Below, one piece after another: positions 1 to 5,181 of a stretch of DNA of 6,776 nt (position 1 is its first letter; each line of letters opens with the position of its first letter). This stretch comes from Boseongicola sp. SB0662_bin_57. GTDB lineage: Bacteria > Pseudomonadota > Alphaproteobacteria > Rhodobacterales > Rhodobacteraceae. The position numbers were made by a program, and so were the translations under genes. The stretch is from positions 1-6,776 of the forward strand of contig VXPN01000070.1 of assembly GCA_009839535.1 (NCBI GenBank), in the 5' to 3' direction. Below the pieces are notes generated by a model. That model was not told where the DNA came from. It worked only from the letters and a program-made list of their open reading frames with translations, and made no database searches.

Positions 1-11
1 TCCGACGCCTC

Positions 12-33
12 GCAACACTACATCAGGTGTTGC
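12..33. repeat. Short hairpin-forming inverted repeat
   Basis: GCAACAC at 12-18 and its exact reverse complement GTGTTGC at 27-33 are separated by 8 nt. The dyad could be a weak hairpin at the end of a gene lying left of the window, or a protein-binding dyad upstream of the abiE pair. No T-run follows on either side, so it is not a convincing intrinsic terminator. Apart from this and the two operator dyads, positions 1-124 show no coding sequence and no convincing -35/-10 pair. Confidence 0.35.
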
Positions 34-64
34 ACTTCAGAGTGGAACGGGGGTCTCGGGACTT

Positions 65-87
65 CCGAAATATGCAGCAAAATTCGG
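65..87 (+). promoter_or_regulatory. AbiE operator copy 1 (inverted repeat)
   Basis: CCGAA (65-69) and TTCGG (83-87) form a dyad with a 13-nt spacer. The whole 23-nt unit matches the unit at 118-140 at 20 of 23 positions by eye. AbiEi antitoxins of characterised type IV systems repress their own operon by binding inverted repeats upstream of it, so this is the expected distal operator for the gene starting at 125. The assignment to AbiEi binding is inference; the dyad and its repetition are directly visible. Confidence 0.65.
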
Positions 88-113
88 GCAGGCAATACAT
101 TTCGCACTGGCCT

Positions 114-144
114 ATGTCCGAAATATGATGCAAACTTCGGACAT
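114..144 (+). promoter_or_regulatory. AbiE operator copy 2, overlapping the antitoxin start
   Basis: ATGTCCGAA (114-122) and TTCGGACAT (136-144) are perfect 9-nt inverted arms with a 13-nt spacer. The inner 23 nt (118-140) repeat the upstream dyad, offset by 53 bp, close to five helical turns, so a dimer on each copy would sit on the same DNA face. The arms and spacer contain all three candidate antitoxin start codons (125, 128 and 143). Occupancy should therefore block initiation of transcription or translation directly. Confidence 0.7.
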
Positions 145-802
145 GACAGACAGCGCAACAACTCTGCCCACTCGGATCCTTGATCGAATCAGTGCCGAAC
201 CAACCAAGGTTTGGACCCCGGGAGATTTTTCGGACGTCGGTTCGCGTGAGGCTGTCGACAAGGCACTCCAGCGACTGGCCAATTCAGGCGAGCTCCGCCG
301 TATCGAACGTGGCTTCTACGACAAACCGAGACTCAACAAGTTGACCGGGAAACCGTCGGCACCAGACTATCGCGCTGTCATCGAAGCTGTTGCGCGGCGT
401 GACAAGGCTCGCTTTGTCGTAGACGGAATGACCGCCGCCAACACTCTCGGACTGACAAACGCCGTCCCAGCCAAGATCGAAGTCCTGGTCGACGCCCGTC
501 TGAAACCCATCAGGCTGGGCAACCAAAGAATTGTCTTCAAGCATGCTGCGCCTAGCCGTCTTTACTGGGCAGGGCGTCCCGGCATGCATCTTGTTCAGGC
601 TCTGCGCTGGGTCCAAGATGCCATGCAAAGCGAGACCGAACGCGCAAAGGTCGATCGAACCATTCGAAAGCTGCTGACAGACAAGAGGAACGGACCAAAA
701 CTCACCGAAGACCTTCGCATCGGTCTTTCGGCCATGCCGATCTGGATGCAGGAAATTTTGCGCAAACCGGTCATGTCCGCAGGTGCGGAGAGAGACACGT
801 GA
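125..802 (+). CDS. AbiEi-type antitoxin (DUF6088-like, type IV TA)
   Basis: This is the probable antitoxin and transcriptional repressor of a type IV abortive-infection module; it counteracts the AbiEii nucleotidyltransferase encoded next. Residues about 15-75 look like a winged helix-turn-helix: a recognition region around SREAVDKALQRLANSGELRR is followed by the typical wing IERGFYDKP. The remaining part (about 76-225) fits the AbiEi C-terminal, toxin-neutralising domain, and the length of 225 aa is normal for the family. The start is uncertain. ATG codons lie at 125, 128 and 143, none has a clear Shine-Dalgarno sequence, and all fall inside the operator dyad; 125 is the longest choice. The gene overlaps the toxin gene by 4 nt, so the two are translationally coupled. 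The family is recognised by pattern, not by search. Confidence 0.8.
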   Translation: MMQTSDMTDSATTLPTRILDRISAEPTKVWTPGDFSDVGSREAVDKALQRLANSGELRRIERGFYDKPRLNKLTGKPSAPDYRAVIEAVARRDKARFVVDGMTAANTLGLTNAVPAKIEVLVDARLKPIRLGNQRIVFKHAAPSRLYWAGRPGMHLVQALRWVQDAMQSETERAKVDRTIRKLLTDKRNGPKLTEDLRIGLSAMPIWMQEILRKPVMSAGAERDT

Positions 803-1836
803 ACACAGACGCGTACATTGATTTCATCCGTGCAGGGCCGGCCGACCGCACGGATCTCTTTCTCACGACGGCCCGGCGACTCGGCGCCCCCCTGATCAAC
901 ATCGAGAAGGACTTCTGGGTGTGCTGGACGCTGAACACTCCTTACCACCGCCTTCCCAAGGGCGGCCCGCGTCTTCTGTTCAAGGGCGGCACGTCGCTGT
1001 CAAAGGCCCATGGCCTCATCAACAGGTTTTCGGAAGACATTGATGTCACGGTCTTCCGGGATGATCTCGGTCATCCCGGAAGCACGGCTGAAATCGCTTC
1101 TCTTTCCAACAAGAAGCGCAAGGCGACGCTGAACGCGATTGCCTCTGATTGCAGCCGCTTCATCACCACCGAGCTCCTTGCAGCCGTCTCTGACGCCATG
1201 GAGGCCGACACGGGCGTGGCAGGCCAAGTGGAGATCGACGATAGCGATCCAAGCTGCCAGACGCTGCTTGTCTGGTACCCGCGCGTGGATGCATCCGATA
1301 CCGGATATGTTCAGGCCGCCGTCAAGATCGAGTCGGGGGCGAAATCCGCACTCGATCCGAATCTGCCTGTCGCGATCGCTCCCTATGTCGACGCTGACCG
1401 CGAAGCACTCGATCTGAGCGTGCCGGATGTCACGACAATCCATGCGGTGCGGACCTTCTGGGACAAGATCGTGATAGTCCACGGGTTGCGCAGCTGGTTC
1501 GAGCGGCGTGGCGAACTGCGTCAGGATGGTCAACGGATTTCGCGACACTACTACGACTTGCATTCGCTCTTTGGATCCGAGATTGGCTCTGCCGCGGTTG
1601 CAGATCTGGCACTCGGAGCGGACTGCGTCCAGCATGCACGAACGTTCTTCAACCGACCCGATTTCGATCTTGCGACTGCCTCGCCGGGCACGTTCTCCCT
1701 TCGACCCGTTGGAGGCATGATCGACACATTGGCCCGCGACTACGGCAATACTCGCGCGATGATCTTCGGTGATGCACCTGACTTCGACGACATCCTGCTA
1801 TCGATCGGACAGATCGAAGACAGTCTGAACGATTGA
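799..1836 (+). CDS. AbiEii/AbiGii nucleotidyltransferase toxin
   Basis: This is the probable toxin of the pair, a cytoplasmic nucleotidyltransferase of the DNA polymerase beta (MNT-like) superfamily. Related enzymes transfer nucleotides, for example onto tRNA acceptor ends, to halt growth during phage infection. The AbiEii motifs are visible in order: IEKDFW at 35-40, FKGGTSLSK at 61-69 (the GS-type nucleotide-binding motif), RFSEDID at 76-82 with the metal-binding D80 and D82, TFWDK around 219-223, and SRHYYDL at 248-254. All are intact and the length of 345 aa is full, so the toxin looks active. The GTG start at 799 is preceded by a good ribosome site, GGAGAGAG at 787-794, with a 4-nt gap, and shares GTGA with the antitoxin stop. 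The exact substrate cannot be read from the sequence. Confidence 0.87.
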   Translation: MNTDAYIDFIRAGPADRTDLFLTTARRLGAPLINIEKDFWVCWTLNTPYHRLPKGGPRLLFKGGTSLSKAHGLINRFSEDIDVTVFRDDLGHPGSTAEIASLSNKKRKATLNAIASDCSRFITTELLAAVSDAMEADTGVAGQVEIDDSDPSCQTLLVWYPRVDASDTGYVQAAVKIESGAKSALDPNLPVAIAPYVDADREALDLSVPDVTTIHAVRTFWDKIVIVHGLRSWFERRGELRQDGQRISRHYYDLHSLFGSEIGSAAVADLALGADCVQHARTFFNRPDFDLATASPGTFSLRPVGGMIDTLARDYGNTRAMIFGDAPDFDDILLSIGQIEDSLND

Positions 1837-1964
1837 GGCCGTCCCTGGACCGATGCGTTCCAGCGTCGCGCCCAGCTCAAGGTCGTCTTCGCCCGGAATG
1901 CGGCTCCGCGCCCGGGATCCGATGTCGGACGAGATTCCGAAAGGGAGAGGGCCGCAAAGTGTGG

Positions 1965-1998
1965 GGCAGGTATGTTGCGCGGCTGGGTATGTTGCGGC
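1965..1998. repeat. Tandem TATGTTGCG repeats (copies A and B)
   Basis: Copy A has TATGTTGCG at 1971-1979 and copy B has TATGTTGCGGC at 1988-1998, a 17-nt period. Each is preceded by a similar GGC-x-GG stretch. A third copy lies inverted at 2061-2071. Because the repeats sit just beyond the 3' end of a tyrosine recombinase remnant, they may be recombinase-binding arms or the terminus of the lost element; this is inference. Confidence 0.55.
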
Positions 1999-2059
1999 GT
2001 CTTCGATTGCTCTGACAAACTCCTTGTTTTCTTGGTCTTCCGGGTCGAGGAAGCCGGAT

Positions 2060-2078
2060 CGCCGCAACATATCCCGGC
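2060..2078. repeat. Inverted third copy of the TATGTTGCG repeat
   Basis: GCCGCAACATA at 2061-2071 is the exact reverse complement of copy B (1988-1998), and similarity continues outward to about 2078. It begins 5 nt past the recombinase stop codon. Together with copy B it bounds a 62-nt interval (1999-2060), so the pair could form an element end or a core recombination site with inverted arms. Confidence 0.5.
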
Positions 2079-2082
2079 GGGA

Positions 2083-2385
2083 TCAGTACGACTTGAGGAA
2101 GGCCATCAGGCTCTCGTCCTCCTTCCATGTGCCTCCCGAATCCGTTTCATCGACGTCGCAGAGCGCCATCGCCTCGGCCTTCATCTTCAGGCTGATTTCG
2201 GCATAGACGTTGGTGGTGTCGACCGACGTGTGGCCGAGCCAGGCGCGCACGATGTTGATGTCGATGCCCGCGAACACCATGTGAGAGGCCGTCGTGATGA
2301 CGTGCGGCGTTATCTTCCTCCCGGCCAGCGCCAGCACCTGGGCTGCGCATCGCTCGACGACCCAGTAGACGCCGATAGCACCTCT
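2083..2385 (-). pseudogene. Tyrosine recombinase/integrase, C-terminal remnant
   Basis: This is the end of a phage-integrase-family tyrosine recombinase. Recognisable in order are GVYWVVERCAAQ (about 2371-2338), AGRKITPHVI (catalytic box II region), ASHMVFAGIDINIVRAWLGH with the catalytic WLGH, and TTNVYAEI with the presumed nucleophilic Tyr. The ending, WKEDESLMAFLKSY, is typical of recombinases found beside IS91-like elements or in recombinase trios; that sub-family placement is from memory. The N-terminal part is absent: the frame closes with a TGA at 2409-2407 and similarity fades near 2385. Relatives read HVIRHTTA where this copy reads HVITTA, so the catalytic Arg and its His neighbour are missing without a frameshift (near 2294-2297). 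The protein would be inactive. A GTG at 2337 is the only in-frame start and has no meaning for a remnant. Confidence 0.75.
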
Positions 2386-2461
2386 CAGTCTCGCGCCTGC
2401 CCAAAGTCAAAATCGCAAGCCCTGCCTTTCGGAACGTGATCAGCAAGCGGCCTTGTCAGGT

Positions 2462-2530
2462 GCGCCGCAAAACCCTGTCCTTCAAGGCGGGGATACAAGG
2501 CGCAGACGCCTTGGCGCTTCCCTGCGGCGC
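2462..2530. repeat. Nested stem-loop element (IS200/IS605-like end?)
   Basis: An outer stem of 8 perfect pairs, GCGCCGCA (2462-2469) with TGCGGCGC (2523-2530), encloses two inner hairpins. Hairpin 1 (2473-2492) pairs CCCTG-CC with GG-CGGGG around a TTCAA loop, with one bulged T. Hairpin 2 (2496-2513) is a perfect 7-bp stem, CAAGGCG and CGCCTTG, with a CAGA loop. The motif of a G/C hairpin built on CCTTCAAGG next to a TTTTGCGGCGCA-like stretch (minus strand) resembles right ends of IS200/IS605 (IS1341-type) elements, which are also the 3' part of TnpB guide-RNA scaffolds. No TnpB gene is present. The element lies between the truncated recombinase and the RES gene, so it may mark the insertion that cut the recombinase. 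The folding is directly visible; the family assignment is tentative. Confidence 0.4.
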
Positions 2531-2560
2531 GTTAGACTTCGGCGTATTTTCGATTGATGT

Positions 2561-2576
2561 CGGGCGGCGCCCCGCC
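2561..2576. repeat. G/C-rich dyad downstream of the RES gene
   Basis: GGGCG (2562-2566) and CGCCC (2568-2572) form a short G/C-rich dyad about 15 nt beyond the RES stop codon on the minus strand. It could contribute to ending the operon transcript. No T-run follows it in the minus direction, so a classical intrinsic terminator is not supported. The rest of 2531-2587 holds nothing recognisable. Confidence 0.25.
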
Positions 2577-2587
2577 GAGGATGTAAC

Positions 2588-3139
2588 TCAACGGTCCCAG
2601 AACCAGTCGGAAAACGGGTGCCTCGCCACTTCCCGGGCAACGCTTCTGGTGGAAGCCGGAAACCATGCCAATTCAAGGTCGTCGGGATTCGATGATTTGG
2701 CGCAACGCGTGTGCACGCCACGCTTTCGTTCGAACTTGACCTGCTCGCCGATGTCCTGGCAGGTCGAGTGGTCAACCACGAAGCCTCTAGCATCCAGTGG
2801 ATAGGTTGTCGGAAGTCCTGCCGCCAGCAGTCCTGCTTTCGTATGCACGTCACACACGACCTGTTCCCTTGGGAGCTGGCATCCTACCAGTATCGGGGCA
2901 GCCTCATCCCGCAAGTCTTCGGGCTCGTACGGTCTGCGCTCTATGAATGTTCGAACGTTGCAACGTGCCGTTTGCCTGTCCGCATTCAGGTACAGGGTCG
3001 CAAAGGCACCTGGCGGGTTCCATCGCCCTCCGCTCTCTCTTGAGAATGCGGGACTCAAGGGGTCTTTCCAATGCACCTCGGCAACCCGCCACCAGGTTCG
3101 ATCCTTGGGCAGCGGTTGATACCTCAGCTTTCTAGCCAT
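2588..3139 (-). CDS. RES-domain toxin of a res-xre type TA system
   Basis: Probable toxin. Characterised RES toxins (Res, MbcT) degrade cellular NAD+. The RES signature is clear in the 183-aa product: WWRV at 16-19 with the conserved Arg, GGRWNPPG at 37-44, LYLN at 49-52, TYPLDARG around 112-119, and ELAWFP at 156-161. The protein ends in FSDWFWDR and is of normal family length. In canonical members the Tyr of the YLA motif is followed about 11 residues later by a conserved Glu; here that spacing gives Asn61, and the nearest Glu is E67, so this is a divergent sub-group. An ATG at 3139 is chosen because it overlaps the antitoxin stop by 8 nt (ATGGCTAG), giving tight coupling, with a weak GAAG ribosome site; an in-frame ATG at 3178 lies deeper in the antitoxin gene. 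Expected to be held inactive by the preceding gene's product. Confidence 0.82.
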   Translation of the reverse strand: MARKLRYQPLPKDRTWWRVAEVHWKDPLSPAFSRESGGRWNPPGAFATLYLNADRQTARCNVRTFIERRPYEPEDLRDEAAPILVGCQLPREQVVCDVHTKAGLLAAGLPTTYPLDARGFVVDHSTCQDIGEQVKFERKRGVHTRCAKSSNPDDLELAWFPASTRSVAREVARHPFSDWFWDR

Positions 3140-4169
3140 GCACGTCTTCAAACCGGAACATACTGCGACATGCCTCAAGAATTCCGACCGTGTCCCGCTC
3201 CGAATACAAGTCCATCAGCGACTTTCCACCAAGGAGATCTGCCGGCCTCCGCACAACCGCCGGAATGCGGTTTGCCTTGAGATAGTGAAGCAGCACGTCA
3301 GTTGCCGCCGAAAGATTGGCCAACGGCTCGGCATGATCCGCCGGAACCCCATGCTCGAGCCAGCCTCCCAGCGTCTCTTGACTGACACCAAACCCGTCTG
3401 CAGCTTCCTGGCCGGCCAGATTCCATACACCCAGCACCTTGCTCAGACTGACACTCGGAAGACGCCTGCAGAACTCTTCCGCAAACGATTCCAGCCAATG
3501 GCCGCTGTCCTCGAATTCGCGGACCAACAGGTCCGCCATCGTCGATGGGCTGACACCGCTCACTTCCACGTCAAGGCCCTGACTGTGAGTCCATGCAGCG
3601 AGTTGCCTATAATTTGATCGAATGTCCCCTAAACGATCTGCAAGAGCGCCGCTCGAGAGCAACTCAATGACTTCGCCAAGGCGCCCCTCGTCCTCAACAC
3701 TTGAACCAGTCTGTTCGTAGTGCCCCAAGGTCCTCGACAGGCATTGTGCGTAGCGTTCTCGCAGAACGTCAGTCTTGGACGGTAACGCAGAGACTTCCGT
3801 GCAGCTGTCGATCAGAGATTCGAAGAAGAATCTCGAGCGTTCCGTCTCTCTTTCCTTGGTGGCGATTTCCAGCTTCGACAGCAGCATTGCCGTGAAATCT
3901 TCGTCATGCATTCCACTGCCACGAAGGGCTGCCGCCACTTTGGTCCCAAGGTCATGCCCCGCTTCTGGCGCGCTGCCGGAGCCGGCGCTGGTTGCGGGCT
4001 CCTGATGCGGAGCCTTGCTGTCCGTCCCGCGCGCTTCTTTGGCACTGTGTCTCACGAAAAGGACGTAGAAGTACTTGGATGGGCGCCCAATCCCGGAAGC
4101 GGAACTGCTGTAGCGCGGCAGGATTCGCAGACCTGTCGCTGTCTTTGCTGCCTCGACCGCAAAAGTCAC
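3132..4169 (-). CDS. Xre/MbcA/ParS-type antitoxin with long N-terminal extension
   Basis: Probable antitoxin and repressor. The last 105 residues look like a complete Xre/MbcA/ParS antitoxin: a helix-turn-helix at about 240-276 (VSLSKVLGVWNL, then GVSQETLGGWLEHG), followed by a toxin-binding domain at about 285-345 with RIPAVVRRPADLLGGKSLMD (301-320), the family's LLGG/SLMD feature, and RSMFRFED near the end. Usual antitoxins of this class are roughly 100-170 aa. This one is 345 aa, with about 240 extra residues: a hydrophobic/basic patch YFYVLFVRH (33-41), a low-complexity linker (about 45-75) and a charged, probably helical part (about 88-240) that I do not recognise. A GTG start at 4169 is supported by GGAGA at 4180-4176 with a 6-nt gap and by the GTGA overlap with the upstream gene. 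The gene overlaps the RES gene by 8 nt. It may be a fusion. Confidence 0.78.
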   Translation of the reverse strand: MTFAVEAAKTATGLRILPRYSSSASGIGRPSKYFYVLFVRHSAKEARGTDSKAPHQEPATSAGSGSAPEAGHDLGTKVAAALRGSGMHDEDFTAMLLSKLEIATKERETERSRFFFESLIDSCTEVSALPSKTDVLRERYAQCLSRTLGHYEQTGSSVEDEGRLGEVIELLSSGALADRLGDIRSNYRQLAAWTHSQGLDVEVSGVSPSTMADLLVREFEDSGHWLESFAEEFCRRLPSVSLSKVLGVWNLAGQEAADGFGVSQETLGGWLEHGVPADHAEPLANLSAATDVLLHYLKANRIPAVVRRPADLLGGKSLMDLYSERDTVGILEACRSMFRFEDVHG

Positions 4170-4918
4170 TTGATGTCTCCGTCGGCCGCCAGTTCAAAGG
4201 CCAATGCGAATAGTTCTTCCGTAAGCGATGCAGCTTCCTCGGAACTGATATGGCCGTCAAGTTCAGGAACGGAATTCACGTCAAGTTCCAGGCGGCAAGC
4301 CGTGCCTTCAAGAGCGTTCCTAACGGCCGGGGAGCTCCCCGAGGAAATGTCAATGTCCACTCTTGCGATCTCGATCACCGACCAGGCCGAGAGCCTGTTG
4401 ATCTCACACCGACCAGAAAGGGCTCTGGAGGTACATCTCCTGTTGATTCGATACATGAAGTCTCGGGTATTGTCCGGGTCGATTTCGACGCTCGGCAACA
4501 GGCGGCTCAGCGCCTTGTTTGCCGCGGAGAGACCGTCGCAAGGAAGCATCAGGACAGCGCCGTAGGCAAGCCGGTGGATTGGCTGGCGAGGAGCCTGCCA
4601 TGACTGAATCAGCTGGAGGAAGCTATCGTGAAGCTCGTTGTACGGCCCGATGACGGGCAACGTCGGCGAGGAACTGCCTGGACCAGTTGAAAGGCGCCAA
4701 TCAACTCGGGCAGGCCTGGCTTCGACTGTCAGCCAGCCATCCAGGCATGGCCCTTCCTCCCTGAGAAATTGTTCTCGGGGCTTGCTCGACCTTTCGGCAG
4801 GTGGTTGTCCCAACAAGGATTCCCACAGGGAATCATTGGAAGGGTCCATTGGCTCGCGAAAAAAGGTCGAGTGTCGAAGAGCCTCCGCTTGCCAGTGTCT
4901 CAGGTTTGCTCTGTGCAT
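4166..4918 (-). CDS. Uncharacterised 250-aa protein, first gene of the RES operon
   Basis: I do not recognise the family with confidence. The product is soluble-looking, without signal peptide or membrane segment. A conserved-looking core begins around 87 (PVIGPYNELHDSFLQLIQSW), continues through RLAYGAVLMLP (116-126) and DFMYRINRR (153-161), and reaches INRLSAWSVIEIARVDIDI (173-191). An alternating C-terminal stretch, CRLELDVNSVPEL (208-220), follows, with an acidic helix to the end. The strand-rich C-terminus distantly recalls the sporadically distributed TIGR04255-type proteins, but this is weak. The stop shares GTGA with the antitoxin start, so the three genes form one translationally coupled operon and the product is probably part of the same system. 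The ATG at 4918 gives the longest form; an ATG at 4849 (residue 24) is an alternative, and neither has a clear ribosome site. Confidence 0.65.
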   Translation of the reverse strand: MHRANLRHWQAEALRHSTFFREPMDPSNDSLWESLLGQPPAERSSKPREQFLREEGPCLDGWLTVEARPARVDWRLSTGPGSSSPTLPVIGPYNELHDSFLQLIQSWQAPRQPIHRLAYGAVLMLPCDGLSAANKALSRLLPSVEIDPDNTRDFMYRINRRCTSRALSGRCEINRLSAWSVIEIARVDIDISSGSSPAVRNALEGTACRLELDVNSVPELDGHISSEEAASLTEELFALAFELAADGDIK

Positions 4919-4948
4919 CGCTTGCGTTGCTTCAAGGAATGCGGCGTT

Positions 4949-4976
4949 CGACTGTCACCAAGTCGGACGCTCGTCC
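4949..4976. promoter_or_regulatory. Adjacent dyads upstream of the RES operon (possible operator)
   Basis: Two small dyads share the stretch 31-58 nt before the ATG at 4918: CGACT (4949-4953) with AGTCG (4961-4965), and GGACG (4965-4969) with CGTCC (4972-4976). They lie downstream of the possible -10 box at 5026-5021, where a repressor could block the promoter. Xre-type antitoxins usually autoregulate through palindromes in this position, so these are candidates. The arms are short and chance occurrence is possible. Confidence 0.3.
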
Positions 4977-5020
4977 TGGCGAAAGTGGCCGAGTTCTCAA
5001 TCGGGAGCGTTTCACACTTC

Positions 5021-5051
5021 AAGATACCGCTTGACCGCCGCCAGTTGTCAA
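5021..5051 (-). promoter_or_regulatory. Possible sigma-70 promoter for the RES operon
   Basis: Read on the minus strand, a perfect -35 box TTGACA (5051-5046) is followed after 19 nt by TATCTT (5026-5021). The spacer is longer than the ideal 17 nt, and shifting to GTATCT gives 18 nt. The leader to the ATG at 4918 would be about 95 nt and carry the dyads at 4949-4976. It is the best promoter-like sequence upstream of this operon, but it remains a reading by eye. Confidence 0.35.
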
Positions 5052-5091
5052 GACCTTGCCTTGCGGAGGGGTGCGGCCCAGATTTGTTAAG

Positions 5092-5181
5092 TCAGGCGGC
5101 GACCCGCCACTGGAAGAAGTCGGCGATCTGGTTGTTCATCTTGCAGCACCGGATGGCCATGATCCCGTTTGCGCCGCAGCC
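5092..5181 (-). pseudogene. Probable transposase C-terminal scrap
   Basis: A minus-strand frame ending with TGA at 5094-5092 reads GANGIMAIRCCKMNNQIADFF and then QWRVAA before the stop. This matches my memory of transposase C-termini of the ISKra4-like type (GANAIIALRCC, then about six residues and a FEDFW-like motif). Upstream of about 5181 the frame stays open but the similarity stops, so only about 30 codons remain. No catalytic residues are included. The attribution is from memory and could be wrong; the frame itself has no start codon of its own. Confidence 0.35.

Larger units (their letters stand above)
1837..2082. other. Intergenic scar between AbiEii and the recombinase remnant
   Basis: I find no convincing gene in these 246 nt. 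A minus-strand frame stays open from an ATG at 2070 down into the AbiEii gene, but it overlaps that gene, has no ribosome site and resembles nothing I recognise. The visible content is the TATGTTGCG repeat family (1965-1998 and 2060-2078). The stretch is best read as non-coding flank of a degraded mobile element. Confidence 0.5.

Noticed and set aside
1000..1635. 211-aa minus-strand frame
   Set aside because: Shadow of the AbiEii gene, whose conserved motifs are all on the plus strand.
1798..2070. 90-aa minus-strand frame starting within the inverted TATGTTGCG repeat
   Set aside because: It overlaps the end of AbiEii, lacks a ribosome site and shows no family pattern. I kept the region as an intergenic scar.
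3906..4565. 219-aa plus-strand frame
   Set aside because: Antisense to the junction of the two well-supported minus-strand operon genes, with biased composition and no recognisable motif.
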